From contig NZ_JBHWAB010000001.1 of the NCBI RefSeq assembly GCF_042688525.2, forward strand, positions 3,472,001 to 3,536,000: a DNA stretch of 64,000 nt. The letters run 5' to 3'. The notes beneath the pieces were generated by a model, which was not told the origin of the DNA, ran no database searches, and saw nothing but the letters and a program-made list of their open reading frames with translations. This stretch comes from Haloimpatiens sp042688525. Its GTDB lineage: Bacteria > Bacillota > Clostridia > Clostridiales > Clostridiaceae. Position 1 is the stretch's first letter. Each line of letters opens with the position of its first letter. Positions 53,503-62,824 of the stretch are shown here, piece by piece. The position numbers and the translations under genes are program-made.

Positions 53503-54513
53503 CTATATATCATATTTAAAGTATCTGAATTTATTAATAAAAGTTTTTCTCTGCTCATTATCCATATAAATTTTATTTAACTTATTTAGAAAAAACTCTT
53601 CTCCCCAAGGTTGTTTTTCCCAATAATACTGAATACCAACTTGCCAATATGCTTGTGGAAATTCCATAAATGCAGAGATTATAGGAATATCATCTTCATA
53701 TACTTTATTAATTGAATGATAGCTGTTTAAAATAAATAATGCCTTTTGCATAGACCATTTTCCATTTTTCATAGTTCTTATTAATATACTAGCTAAATCA
53801 TGTAAATGAGTATCTAACATACAATAATCGAAATCTATTAAAGTTACTGTTCCTTCTTTACTTATGAGAACATTATGATGAGCATAATCATGATGACAAA
53901 ATCCTTTTTTGATAATTTCTTTTTTCATTTTTGAAACATACTTACTCTTCTTTAAATTTTCAATAGCTTTTTCTGATCGTTGTAATTCTTTATTCATCAT
54001 ATCTAAATAAAACAAATCAAATTCTGTCTTATTATTTTTATCATCAATTCTTTTTTTAAAATCTAAAATTTCGTTAGTTCTAGTTTCAAATACTTTAATC
54101 CATTGAAGCCACCCTATTCTAGGTTTCATATTTTTAGTAACTTGAAAACCAACACTTTTTTTGTGCAATTCTGCTAATTTAGATACTGCTCTTATGAGAT
54201 CTAATGATTTTTCATAATCACACACTCTAGCATCAATCCATTCTGTTAAATAAGCATATTTATTTTCTATTTCTATATAATCTTTTCCATCTGTTGCTAC
54301 TATAAATTTGGGGATATTTTGAAATCCTTTATTCTGGAGGTGCCGCATTGCATTTATTATAAATAAGAAATGTCCAAAACTATATTTTATAATTTTAAAG
54401 CAAAAATTTCCTTCAAAAGCTTGAATATGATAAACATTTTTATTTTTATCAATACAATTTACATGTATATCATATTTTTTCTCAACTATTTCCTTAACTA
54501 GTGCTGTATTCAA
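53503..54513 (-). CDS. cotS: CotS-family spore coat protein (kinase-like fold)
   Basis: A 336-residue CotS-type protein, first gene of the cluster. The catalytic loop is GFCHHDYAHHNVLI (about 210) and the metal site LIDFDYCMLDTHLHDLASIL (about 230-249), both intact. It is a paralogue of the gene at 51488-52513. It starts with TTG at 54513 behind GGAGG. A sigma-K consensus promoter lies at 54544-54572. The divergent neighbour at 54845 is a glycosyltransferase like CotSA, which in B. subtilis is encoded next to cotS. Confidence 0.92.
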   Translation of the reverse strand: MNTALVKEIVEKKYDIHVNCIDKNKNVYHIQAFEGNFCFKIIKYSFGHFLFIINAMRHLQNKGFQNIPKFIVATDGKDYIEIENKYAYLTEWIDARVCDYEKSLDLIRAVSKLAELHKKSVGFQVTKNMKPRIGWLQWIKVFETRTNEILDFKKRIDDKNNKTEFDLFYLDMMNKELQRSEKAIENLKKSKYVSKMKKEIIKKGFCHHDYAHHNVLISKEGTVTLIDFDYCMLDTHLHDLASILIRTMKNGKWSMQKALFILNSYHSINKVYEDDIPIISAFMEFPQAYWQVGIQYYWEKQPWGEEFFLNKLNKIYMDNEQRKTFINKFRYFKYDI

Positions 54514-54543
54514 ATTACTTCCTCCACTACATTATTATATATG

Positions 54544-54572
54544 TATTATATGTAACAATTTTACATTGTGTG
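54544..54572 (-). promoter_or_regulatory. Candidate sigma-K promoter of the cotS cluster
   Basis: Minus strand CACA (54569-54572), 16-base spacer, CATATAATA (54544-54552); full match to mACm-N16-CATAnnnTA, about 30 bases before the TTG start. Confidence 0.62.
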
Positions 54573-54782
54573 ATACAAAGCAATTCTTATTACTTGCTAC
54601 CTTGTATTTTGATATATTTAGACATAAAAATATGTTTAAAAATTTCATTAAACTTAAATATCTAATTTATAGTTAAATAAATTTGTGTAAAATATCATAT
54701 ACCTTATAAATATAAAATATTATTAAGTATAAGAACAATAAAAAAGCAAGATATCATTTCCCTCAGAAACAAATTACCAATT
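54573..54782. other. Spacer between divergent coat promoters
   Basis: About 210 A/T-rich bases without a gene. The only recognisable item is a 19-bp remnant of the palindromic repeat family at 54744-54762. Confidence 0.45.
54744..54762. repeat. Short remnant of the palindromic repeat
   Basis: AAGCAAGATATCATTTCCC is identical to a stretch in the right arm of copies A and C. The flanking element is gone or unrecognisable. Confidence 0.5.
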
Positions 54783-54811
54783 AACAATCTCATTATTAAA
54801 TACATATATTA
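54783..54811 (+). promoter_or_regulatory. Candidate sigma-K promoter of the CotSA-like gene
   Basis: AACA (54783-54786), 16-base spacer, CATATATTA (54803-54811); full match to the sigma-K consensus, about 34 bases before the ATG. Confidence 0.6.
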
Positions 54812-54844
54812 TCACATTACAAATATTATTAAGGAGAGGATCAA

Positions 54845-55969
54845 ATGAAAATTGCAATTGATGCAAGAGGTGCTACTTGGTATAGTGGTACTGGCATTGG
54901 AACTTATACAGAAAATCTAATAAAAGAACTTATCCATATAGACAATAAAAATTATTATCATATATATTGGTCAGGAAGGAATTATAATATATTAGAAAAA
55001 GAAAACACAAAAATTTTGATGACTTCCAAAAAACATAAGAGGTTTTTTCAATGTAATTATTTTCCATCAAACATTGAAAAAGAACAAATAGATTTATACC
55101 ATGTACCTCAAAACGGAATTGGTTTGGCAGAAAACATAACATGTAAAAAAGTAGCTACAATTCACGATCTTATTCCTTATATAATGCCTGAAACTGTAGG
55201 AAAAAGTTACTTAATAAAATTTTTAAAACAAATGCCATATATTATTGAAAATTGCGATGGACTATTAACCGTTTCTGAATACTCTAAAAAAGACATTCTT
55301 AAATTTTTTCCTATTGATCCTAATAAAATATTTGTAACTCCACTTGCTGCCAATAAAAGATATAAACCACTAGATAAAGAAAGATGTAAATTTGTTATAC
55401 GAAAACACTACAATATCAATAAACCTTTCATTTTGTATTTAGGTGGCTTTAGTAACAGAAAAAATGTAAAATCTCTTATAGAAGCCTTTTCTAAAATTTA
55501 CAATAAACTTAATGAAGAATATTTGCTTGTAATTTTAGGTTCTTATAGATCTGAGGGTAAACCCTTGTTAAAACTATGTGATAAATTAAATATTAATTCT
55601 AATGTATGTTTTACAGGCTTTGTTCCAGATAAATTTCTTCCTGTTTTTTATAATGCATGTGATGTATTTGTATATCCATCACTTTATGAAGGATTTGGTC
55701 TTCCTCCTCTAGAAGCTATGAGCTGTGGAACTCCTGTCATTACTTCCAATACGACTTCTATACCAGAAGTCGTAGGTGATAGTTCAGTACTTATAAATCC
55801 TTTAAATATAACTGAATTATCAAATGCTATGACAAATGTTTTATGTAACGATAATTTAAAAAAAGAATTAAGAATTAAAGGTCTCAAAAGATGTAAACTT
55901 TTTTCTTGGAAAAAAACCGCTCAAAATACATTAAATGCATATAAAAAAATAGTAAATCCAGATTTATAA
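54845..55969 (+). CDS. GT4 glycosyltransferase, CotSA-like coat protein
   Basis: A 374-residue GT-B glycosyltransferase. The N-terminus reads KIAIDARGATWYSGTGIGTYTENL, and the C-terminal donor domain has GGFSNRKNVKSLIEAF (about 198) and the E-x7-E motif EGFGLPPLEAMSCGTPVI (about 280). Transcribed divergently from two cotS genes; in B. subtilis the GT4 protein CotSA is encoded beside cotS and is a coat component. A sigma-K-like promoter supports mother-cell expression. AAGGAGAGGATCA precedes ATG 54845. Its sugar and acceptor are unknown. Confidence 0.88.
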   Translation: MKIAIDARGATWYSGTGIGTYTENLIKELIHIDNKNYYHIYWSGRNYNILEKENTKILMTSKKHKRFFQCNYFPSNIEKEQIDLYHVPQNGIGLAENITCKKVATIHDLIPYIMPETVGKSYLIKFLKQMPYIIENCDGLLTVSEYSKKDILKFFPIDPNKIFVTPLAANKRYKPLDKERCKFVIRKHYNINKPFILYLGGFSNRKNVKSLIEAFSKIYNKLNEEYLLVILGSYRSEGKPLLKLCDKLNINSNVCFTGFVPDKFLPVFYNACDVFVYPSLYEGFGLPPLEAMSCGTPVITSNTTSIPEVVGDSSVLINPLNITELSNAMTNVLCNDNLKKELRIKGLKRCKLFSWKKTAQNTLNAYKKIVNPDL

Positions 55970-56008
55970 AAAACAAAGACATATAATTTTATAAATTTTT
56001 TAATATAA

Positions 56009-56050
56009 AAAGAACAAAGTATAATTTTTTCTATTTATACTTTGTTCTTT
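56009..56050. terminator. Bidirectional terminator between converging genes
   Basis: A perfect 15-bp stem AAAGAACAAAGTATA and its complement (56036-56050), between the GT4 gene and the radical SAM gene. Confidence 0.85.
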
Positions 56051-56073
56051 ATACTCTATACTTTTATAATTAG

Positions 56074-57453
56074 TTAGCCTTTTGCAAATTCGTCATTTCC
56101 TTTTTCATTGAAAGATTCTTTCCATTCTTTTTCTGCTAGAGGTTTAAACTCTTCAGCTACCTTATCAATTTTTTCATGAAATTCTTTACTATGAAGCATT
56201 GCTTCTCCACCTGCATCTGTTGGTTTAGCACCAACATCTGAACATATTTCCCTAATAACATTTGTATTATCTATCATCATACATGGTAATAACATATTCT
56301 TATTATATGGTTGTCTTCTTCTTAATTCTTTGAAGAATGGATCTCTAAACGCATCTATTAAGTGTTTACCCTTCACATTAACATTTGAAAAATGAGCAAA
56401 AATACAAGGTTCTACATCTTCCTTTGAATTTACATGGAAATAATATTTTCCAGCTATACATCCTCCAACAAATGGAGCATCATTAAAGAAATCTATTGTA
56501 AAATAAGGTTTTGTTTTTCTTATTTCATGAGTTCTTCTTCCTAACATAACCCTTTGTTCAGCAGTTAACATCATATTAAAATCTGGATTTGCTCCTACTG
56601 GCATAAACAAGAAGTACCAGCTCATTTTAGAACCTCTTTCAATAAGCATATCTGTAAATTCATCTGATAAAACAGTATCAATATTAGTCCTTGTTACAGC
56701 AGTTGACACTCCAAATAGTACTCCTTTGTCATTAAGCACGTCCATTGCATGAGTAACTTTTTTGTATGCACCACTACCTCTTCTAGCATCTGTATCTTTT
56801 TCAAAACCTTCTATTGAAAGCATTGGGAATACATTTCCTGCATTTTTAAGTCTATCTGCAACTTCTTCATTTATAAATAAACCACTAGTAAATGGAGTAA
56901 ACATCATATCATCATATTTATCATATAAATCAAGCAAATATTTGTTTACAAATGGCTCTCCTCCTAATACTATGATCCAATATATTCCTAAATCTCTTGC
57001 TTCTTTAATTAATCTTTCTACTTCTTCTTCTGGTATATCATCTTCTTTGCTATAATTTGAGGCATAGCATCCTACACAATGTAATGGGCATCTCATAGAT
57101 GGGCTTATAAGCATAACGAAAGGAATCTTTGTATTTTCATCTTTCATATATTTCTCTCTCTTAGGACCTGCATACCAGTTAGCATTTGCAAAGAAATTAG
57201 TAAAGAATTTTTTTAGACATTTTCTATCTGTTTTAGTTAAAATATTCATAACCAATTTATGTGTAGCAGGATTGTTCTTATACATGTCATAAACAACATC
57301 AATTTGTTCAATTTGATGCTCATCTTTAGTTAATTTTCTTACTAAAGAAAAAATTCTATCTACATTTTTTTCTGGATTCTTTTCTAAAAGACTGATTATA
57401 CTTTCTATTACCTTGGCTTTAGCGCCTTTTTCAATTGAATCTTTAATACTCAT
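56074..57453 (-). CDS. Radical SAM protein with SPASM-like C-terminal cysteines
   Basis: A 459-residue radical SAM protein of unclear function. The cluster motif C-x3-C-x2-C is in MRCPLHCVGCYASNY (about 126-140), followed by GGEPF and a C-terminal set of cysteines (GGCIAGKYYF, VEPCIFAHFSN, LLPCMMIDN, REICSD) typical of an auxiliary cluster. The first 100 residues are helical and precede the barrel. ATG 57453 follows AGGAGG; the longer frame would start upstream of the transcription start predicted from the promoter at 57535. Single-gene unit. Confidence 0.85.
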   Translation of the reverse strand: MSIKDSIEKGAKAKVIESIISLLEKNPEKNVDRIFSLVRKLTKDEHQIEQIDVVYDMYKNNPATHKLVMNILTKTDRKCLKKFFTNFFANANWYAGPKREKYMKDENTKIPFVMLISPSMRCPLHCVGCYASNYSKEDDIPEEEVERLIKEARDLGIYWIIVLGGEPFVNKYLLDLYDKYDDMMFTPFTSGLFINEEVADRLKNAGNVFPMLSIEGFEKDTDARRGSGAYKKVTHAMDVLNDKGVLFGVSTAVTRTNIDTVLSDEFTDMLIERGSKMSWYFLFMPVGANPDFNMMLTAEQRVMLGRRTHEIRKTKPYFTIDFFNDAPFVGGCIAGKYYFHVNSKEDVEPCIFAHFSNVNVKGKHLIDAFRDPFFKELRRRQPYNKNMLLPCMMIDNTNVIREICSDVGAKPTDAGGEAMLHSKEFHEKIDKVAEEFKPLAEKEWKESFNEKGNDEFAKG

Positions 57454-57534
57454 AATGATTCCTCCTAATAAATTAATAAAAATTATTAGTCCAAAAATAA
57501 TAAAAATTTGTACTGGGTAGTGCAATCTAATTCC

Positions 57535-57562
57535 ATTATATTCCTAAGTTTCCTAATGTCAA
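57535..57562 (-). promoter_or_regulatory. Sigma-A promoter of the radical SAM gene
   Basis: Minus strand TTGACA (57557-57562), 16-base spacer, TATAAT (57535-57540). It predicts a leader of about 75 nt. Confidence 0.78.
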
Positions 57563-57872
57563 TATACTTGTATATTTATTTACAAACTTTTAATATTTAC
57601 TGGCCAGTTTAATTTTTTTTAATTTTTTAAATCTTCAAACTTAATTATATTTGATGTAATATTAATATCTTTGTTATTAGATTAATATTCACTCACCTTC
57701 TCATATATTACTTTTAATAAAATCACTTAATTTTATTAAAAAAATTGCTGCAAAAATATATCAAATATTGATGCTCGATTTACTAGATTAATATTAAAAG
57801 TAAATAATTCAATTACAGTTATTAATACTTAACATTGGCGTAAAATGTATTAAAATGGTATAATAAAAACAA
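57563..57872. other. Intergenic region, radical SAM gene to folBK
   Basis: About 310 A/T-rich bases without a gene or recognisable repeat. A plus-strand TATAAT near 57860 with a weak -35 (TTGGCG, 18-base spacing) abuts the folBK terminator, so any transcript from it would be very short. Confidence 0.4.
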
Positions 57873-57917
57873 GGGAACATATATGTGTTTGATTTATACA
57901 AACATATGTATGTTCCC
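57873..57917 (-). terminator. Terminator of the folate operon
   Basis: An 18-bp stem with two wobble pairs (57900-57917 with 57873-57890), followed on the minus strand by TTGTTTTTATT. Confidence 0.83.
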
Positions 57918-57923
57918 ATTATA

Positions 57924-58739
57924 TTATTTTTCTAATTTTTTCTTTATATCAATTATTCTTTCTTTAAGCAATGGATGAATTTTATATGGTGCTATTTCAG
58001 ATAAAGGTTCAAGTACAAACATTCTTTCATGCATTCTAGGATGAGGAACTACTATCTCTTCATCATCTGATATAATATCATCATATAATAATACATCTAA
58101 ATCTATAGTTCTTGGTCCCCATTTAATTATTCTTTCTCTTTTCAATTCTTTTTCTATGTTAAGAAGAAATACAACTAATTCTTTAGGCTCTAAAGTTGTT
58201 TCTACTTCTATAACCCCATTTAAAAATTCATCCTGGTCAGTATATCCCCAAGGTGGTGTAACTATGAAACTTGATTTTTTAATAACTCTACAATACTTTG
58301 ATTCATCAATCTTTTGTATTGCATCTGATAAATTCTTATTTTTATCTCCTATATTTGAACCTAATCCTATATAGGCTTTATGCCATTTTCTATTAATCTC
58401 TACTGCTGCATAATCTAACGGCTTTCCAATAGGTGCCCAAGGCTTTTTTAAAACTATTTTTACTTTCTTTACAATATCATATTTTTCTAAAATAAATTCT
58501 GATATTTTTTCTGCCGCTGTTTCTATTAAATCATAACTTTCCTTTTTAAATTCTTCTTCAACTTCACAACATAGCCTTCCATAATCAATAGATTTAGTTA
58601 AATCTTTAGTAATTGCTGCTTTTCTTAAATTTAATTCTAATTCTATGCTTATTAAAAATTTCTGACCTAATTTCTTTTCTTCTTGAAACACTCCATGATT
58701 TGCATATATTTCTAAATCCTTTATATAAATCTTGTCCAT
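57924..58739 (-). CDS. folK: FolB-FolK fusion: dihydroneopterin aldolase / HPPK
   Basis: A 271-residue bifunctional protein. Residues about 1-118 are dihydroneopterin aldolase (FolB: IYIKDLEIYANHGVFQEEK, then ALIETAAEKI-like core and KPWAPIGKPLDYAAVEI). Residues about 120-271 are 6-hydroxymethyl-7,8-dihydropterin pyrophosphokinase (AYIGLGSNIGDK, then WGPRTIDLDVLLYDD and VPHPRMHERMFVL). Together they convert dihydroneopterin to the pyrophosphorylated pterin used by FolP, encoded just upstream. Last gene of the operon, 19 bases after folP. Confidence 0.95.
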   Translation of the reverse strand: MDKIYIKDLEIYANHGVFQEEKKLGQKFLISIELELNLRKAAITKDLTKSIDYGRLCCEVEEEFKKESYDLIETAAEKISEFILEKYDIVKKVKIVLKKPWAPIGKPLDYAAVEINRKWHKAYIGLGSNIGDKNKNLSDAIQKIDESKYCRVIKKSSFIVTPPWGYTDQDEFLNGVIEVETTLEPKELVVFLLNIEKELKRERIIKWGPRTIDLDVLLYDDIISDDEEIVVPHPRMHERMFVLEPLSEIAPYKIHPLLKERIIDIKKKLEK

Positions 58740-58758
58740 ATAATCACATCCTGTATTT

Positions 58759-59577
58759 TTATCTTCTTACAATAGCATCTGTCATATCAGAAACTCTTTT
58801 ATTTTCTTTAACATCATGTACTCTTATAAATTCACAACCCTTAACTATACCTATAGCTGTAGTTGCTAGAGTTCCCTCTACTCTTTCATCTACTGGAAGA
58901 TTTAATGTATTTCCTATCATAGATTTTCGTGATGTTCCTAAAAGTACTGGATATCCTAACACTTTAAACTTCTCTAAATTATTCATAACAATTAAATTTT
59001 GTTCAAGTGTTTTAGCAAAACCAATACCTGGATCTAAAATAATATTTTCCTTTTTAACTCCTGCTTCAAGTGCTATATCTATACTTTCTTTTAAATCATC
59101 AATCATATCATTTATTATATCCTTGTATTCAGTATTATTTCTATTGTGCATAAGACAACAAGGTACATCATACTTTGCTGCTACCTCTTTAATATATGGA
59201 TCTTTTTTAAATCCCCAAACATCATTTATAAGATTAGCTCCTGCTTGTATAGCACGCTCTGCCACTTTTCCCTTATATGTATCTATTGAAATAGGTATAT
59301 CAAATTCTTTTCTTAATGCTTCTATTATAGGAATTACTCTTTCTATTTCTTCTTCTTCTCCAACAGGAGTATGATTAGGTCTTGTTGACTCCCCTCCTAC
59401 ATCAATAATATCTGCTCCCTGTTCTATCATTTCTCTTGCATGTTCTATTGCCATATCAATACTATTAAATTTTCCTCCATCTGAGAAAGAATCAGGAGTA
59501 ACATTTAATATACCCATAATAAAAGTTCTTTTTCCAATTTTAAAATCTTTTTTCCCTATTTTCATTATATTATTCAT
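58759..59577 (-). CDS. folP: Dihydropteroate synthase
   Basis: A 272-residue TIM-barrel enzyme joining p-aminobenzoate to the pterin pyrophosphate; the sulfonamide target. Signatures are MGILNVTPDSFSDGGKF (about 22), DVGGESTRP (about 57) and DPGIGFAKTLEQN (about 190). ATG 59577 follows GTAGGAGGG; the longer frame from 59604 overlaps that site. It lies between the HD hydrolase and folBK. Confidence 0.95.
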   Translation of the reverse strand: MNNIMKIGKKDFKIGKRTFIMGILNVTPDSFSDGGKFNSIDMAIEHAREMIEQGADIIDVGGESTRPNHTPVGEEEEIERVIPIIEALRKEFDIPISIDTYKGKVAERAIQAGANLINDVWGFKKDPYIKEVAAKYDVPCCLMHNRNNTEYKDIINDMIDDLKESIDIALEAGVKKENIILDPGIGFAKTLEQNLIVMNNLEKFKVLGYPVLLGTSRKSMIGNTLNLPVDERVEGTLATTAIGIVKGCEFIRVHDVKENKRVSDMTDAIVRR

Positions 59578-59608
59578 AAACTTCCCTCCTACAACTACTA
59601 ACAAACTT

Positions 59609-60091
59609 TTAATATTTTATGTTTAAATTTTTCATACTTTCTTTCCAATTACATTCTGAGCTAGCACTACAACTAAAACATTTTCTAGATAATTTATCAC
59701 TCATATATATAAGATTACAAAGTTCATCTTTTTCTGCTTTTTGCTCTTTTCTATGTTTTAATATAGCTTTAAGTATAATTTCTATTTCACTATCATTAAA
59801 ATCTACATCTTTTAATATATTTTTTGCTAGTTCAGCACTTGCTTTTTCGTGGGATATCCCTTCCTCATACTGTTTCCATCTACCAATATCATGTAGTAAC
59901 GCTATAGAATAAATTATTTCTTTTGAGTATTTCAATTTTTTCTCTAAAACCATTATATATGCAATTCTACCTACATCTAAAAAATGTTCTATATTATGTT
60001 TGCAAAATTTTCTATCAACTTCATATAATGAAATTTTATTTAAATACTTTTTATATTTTTCATTATGTAAAATAGCATTTACTCTATCCAT
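59609..60091 (-). CDS. HD-domain hydrolase in the folate operon
   Basis: A 160-residue HD-superfamily protein. The metal-binding set is His36 (HNIEHFL), His67-Asp68 (LLHDIGRW), His103 (ILKHRK) and Asp132 (YMSDKLSR). A cysteine group C138, C141, C147 near the C-terminus may bind another metal. It lies 22 bases after folE and 31 bases before folP. The folate pathway needs removal of phosphates from dihydroneopterin triphosphate between FolE and FolB, and no Nudix FolQ is encoded here, so this enzyme could supply that step. That is inference. Confidence 0.85.
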   Translation of the reverse strand: MDRVNAILHNEKYKKYLNKISLYEVDRKFCKHNIEHFLDVGRIAYIMVLEKKLKYSKEIIYSIALLHDIGRWKQYEEGISHEKASAELAKNILKDVDFNDSEIEIILKAILKHRKEQKAEKDELCNLIYMSDKLSRKCFSCSASSECNWKESMKNLNIKY

Positions 60092-60113
60092 TTATTAAAC
60101 CCTTTCTTTAAAA

Positions 60114-60668
60114 CTATTTTATAAGTCTAAATACTTCATCTTTTAGATCTTTATCATATTCAAATTTTCCTCTATATGCACAAGTAACTGTCTTACTTCC
60201 AGGTTTCTTTACTCCCCTCATAGTCATACACATATGTTCAGCTTCAATAACTACCATTGCACCTTGAGGATTTAAGTATTTCATTAAAGAGTCAGCTATT
60301 TCTGTAGTAAGTCGCTCTTGCAGTTGAGGTTTTTTTGAATAAACTTCTACTGTTCTTGCAAGCTTTGATAGTCCAACTACCTTTCCATTTGGAATATATG
60401 CAATATGTACCTTACCATAGAAAGGTAAAAAATGATGTTCACACATAGAATAAAATGTTATATCTTTCTCTACTACTAAATCATTACTATCCACACTAAA
60501 AGTTTTACTTAAATGCTTTGAAGCATTTTCACCTATACCTGCAAATAATTCTTTATACATTCTTGCGATTCTATCTGGTGTCTCAACTAGTCCTTCTCTC
60601 TCTTTATCTTCACCAATAGCTTCTATAATTAATTCAACTGCCTTTTTAATCTTTTCTTCGTTAATCAT
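60114..60668 (-). CDS. folE: GTP cyclohydrolase I
   Basis: A 184-residue enzyme converting GTP to dihydroneopterin triphosphate. The zinc/active-site motif SMCEHHFLPFYGKVHIAY (about 72-89), GLSKLARTVEVYSKKPQLQERLT (about 96-118) and CMTMRGVKKPGS (about 146) are intact, so this is the zinc-type FolE1. The start is ATG 60668 after GGGGGGAATAAT; it overlaps the end of pabC by 8 bases. Confidence 0.96.
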   Translation of the reverse strand: MINEEKIKKAVELIIEAIGEDKEREGLVETPDRIARMYKELFAGIGENASKHLSKTFSVDSNDLVVEKDITFYSMCEHHFLPFYGKVHIAYIPNGKVVGLSKLARTVEVYSKKPQLQERLTTEIADSLMKYLNPQGAMVVIEAEHMCMTMRGVKKPGSKTVTCAYRGKFEYDKDLKDEVFRLIK

Positions 60669-61455
60669 TATTATTCCCCCCATGCCTTTTTACATATATC
60701 TCATATCTATTATAAATTTTATTTATAATCCCATTTTGGGTATAAATCTTATTCATAGTTGTATTTGAACTTTTCCCATTTTGTATACTATTTATCTTCA
60801 TAATCCCCATTACACTATTTGTAAAAAAAACTTCATCTGCATTTAATAAATCCTGTAAATGAAATTCTCCCTCTATGACATTAAAATTATCTATTATCCA
60901 TTTCCTTATAGTACCATTTAAAAGACCACATTCTATTTTAGGTGTAAAAATTTGTCCTTGCTTTACAAAAAATAAATTAGAACAACTTCCTTCACATAAT
61001 ATATCTTTTTCATTTAAAAAAATAACTTCATCTAAACACTGCTGTTTTGCTTTGTTTTTTTCTAAAATATTCTCTATATAATTTACTGATTTAATATAAC
61101 TCAAAATAGATGTAGAATTTCTTTTAACATCACTTATGGTTACATTGAATCCTTTATCATACATTTCCTTAGTATACGTATTTTTTCTTGTTGTCAAAAC
61201 TATATTCTTATCTGTTAAAACCACTTTAAGAACACAATTATTTATATTATTTTTCTTAATTTCTTCTAATAAATATTTTTCTTCTATTCTATTTTTTATT
61301 CCTAATGATTTGGCTCCTTCATTAATTCTGTTAATATGTTCTTTTAAAAATAATGGTTTTTCAAAAATCATTATAGTTTCAAATATTCCTCTTCCAAAAT
61401 AAAAACTATCATCTATAAAAACTTTATTTTCTTTTTCTCCATTTACTATTACCAT
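60661..61455 (-). CDS. pabC: Aminodeoxychorismate lyase
   Basis: A 264-residue class-IV PLP enzyme releasing pyruvate from 4-amino-4-deoxychorismate to give p-aminobenzoate. The N-terminal block DDSFYFGRGIFETIMIF, the PLP lysine in CVLKVVLTDKN (about 98) and the C-terminal DEVFFTNSVMGIMKI are visible. The family resembles branched-chain aminotransferases, but the pab/fol context fixes the call. It begins immediately after the pabB stop and overlaps folE by 8 bases. Confidence 0.9.
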   Translation of the reverse strand: MVIVNGEKENKVFIDDSFYFGRGIFETIMIFEKPLFLKEHINRINEGAKSLGIKNRIEEKYLLEEIKKNNINNCVLKVVLTDKNIVLTTRKNTYTKEMYDKGFNVTISDVKRNSTSILSYIKSVNYIENILEKNKAKQQCLDEVIFLNEKDILCEGSCSNLFFVKQGQIFTPKIECGLLNGTIRKWIIDNFNVIEGEFHLQDLLNADEVFFTNSVMGIMKINSIQNGKSSNTTMNKIYTQNGIINKIYNRYEIYVKRHGGNNND

Positions 61456-62805
61456 CTATAACACCCTCATCAATGCTTTTGCCTTATCTATTGTTTCATC
61501 ATACTCCATCTTTTCTATAGAGTCATAAGTTATTCCCCCACCAACTCCTAAATAGCATTTATCATTTTTCTTTACAATAGTTCTTATAACTATATTAAAA
61601 TCTGCATTACCTCTTAAATCAAAATATCCTATTGAACCTGTATATAAATTTCTCTTTAATCCTTCCAATTCTTCTATTATTTCCATAGATCTTATTTTTG
61701 GTGCTCCTGTTATAGAGCCTCCTGGAAAACATTCTCTTATACATTGTACTGGTGAAACATCTTCCCTTAACTCCCCTTCTACAGTTGAAACTAAATGAAA
61801 TACCGTAGCATATTTTTCTAATTTAAAAAGTTCACTTACCTTTACACTGTGCTTTTTACACACCTTACTTAAATCGTTTCTTTCAAGGTCTACTATCATA
61901 AGAAGTTCAGCTTTATCCTTTTCACTATTCATTAGCTCTTTCTTATATTTTTCATCTTCTTCTTTTGTATTTCCTCTAGGTCTTGTTCCTTTGATTGGTC
62001 TAGTTTGTACTTTGCCATTTCTTATACTCATAAATCTTTCCGGCGATGAACTCATTATAGAAAAATCATCCAAATTTAAAAAAGCAGAGAAAGGCGCTTT
62101 ATTTATAGTTCTAAGTTTTTTATATATGTCAAAAGAATTTTTTTCATTATAACACCACAATCTCTGAGTTAAATTTGTGATATAAATATCACCATTTCTT
62201 ATATACTCTCTTACCTTAGCTACAGTCTTTATATACTGTTCTTCATCAAAATTAGAATAAAATTTTGTATTTTCTGACTCAAACATTTTTTCTTCTATCT
62301 TACTACCTTTTTCTATTTTTTCTTCTATAAAATTAATACTTTTTTCCCCTTCTTCTAATATACCTAAAGAAGTTATATAAGTCTTATTATTTATTAAATC
62401 AAACACAATTAAGTTATCATAAAAAATAAAATACGCATCTGGTATTTTAAAATCTTCCTTAGATGTATCTGGTATTTTTTCAATTACTTTTCCAATATCA
62501 TAGGAAAAATAACCTATACACCCACATAAAAAAGGAATATCACTTTCATAACTTATACTATACTTTTTTATTAATTTATCTAATTCTATAAAAGGGTCAC
62601 CTTGTATTTTCATATTTCCTATATTTATTTCATTTCCAACAGCCTTAAATTTTAAAAATGGATTTATTCCTACAAATGAATATCTAGAAAGTTTTTCATC
62701 ATCATTTGAACTATCCAATAAAATAGTATCTTTTTCATTTTTAAAAATAGAATAAACCTCAAAAGCATTTAAGTGAGTATTTATTTCTTTAATAGATAAA
62801 TTCAT
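61456..62805 (-). CDS. pabB: Aminodeoxychorismate synthase component I
   Basis: A 449-residue chorismate-utilising enzyme forming 4-amino-4-deoxychorismate with PabA-supplied ammonia. The motif RPIKGTRPRG (about 272) has the catalytic lysine that separates PabB from anthranilate synthase (PIAGT). SSSPERFMSI, GAPKIRSMEIIEELE and YLGVGGGITYDS are conserved. It lies 19 bases after pabA and touches pabC. Confidence 0.95.
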   Translation of the reverse strand: MNLSIKEINTHLNAFEVYSIFKNEKDTILLDSSNDDEKLSRYSFVGINPFLKFKAVGNEINIGNMKIQGDPFIELDKLIKKYSISYESDIPFLCGCIGYFSYDIGKVIEKIPDTSKEDFKIPDAYFIFYDNLIVFDLINNKTYITSLGILEEGEKSINFIEEKIEKGSKIEEKMFESENTKFYSNFDEEQYIKTVAKVREYIRNGDIYITNLTQRLWCYNEKNSFDIYKKLRTINKAPFSAFLNLDDFSIMSSSPERFMSIRNGKVQTRPIKGTRPRGNTKEEDEKYKKELMNSEKDKAELLMIVDLERNDLSKVCKKHSVKVSELFKLEKYATVFHLVSTVEGELREDVSPVQCIRECFPGGSITGAPKIRSMEIIEELEGLKRNLYTGSIGYFDLRGNADFNIVIRTIVKKNDKCYLGVGGGITYDSIEKMEYDETIDKAKALMRVL

Positions 62806-62824
62806 AAGCTCACCTCTTTAAGTT

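Noticed and set aside
57855..57917. A plus-strand promoter followed by a hairpin, suggesting a second small RNA
   Set aside because: The -35 is poor, the spacer is 18 bases and the transcript would be about 50 nt of terminator stem only; the hairpin is better explained as the folBK terminator.
58613..59374. A 253-codon open frame on the plus strand across folBK and folP
   Set aside because: It is antisense to two well-supported folate genes, has no ribosome site and a hydrophobic composition typical of complement-strand shadows.
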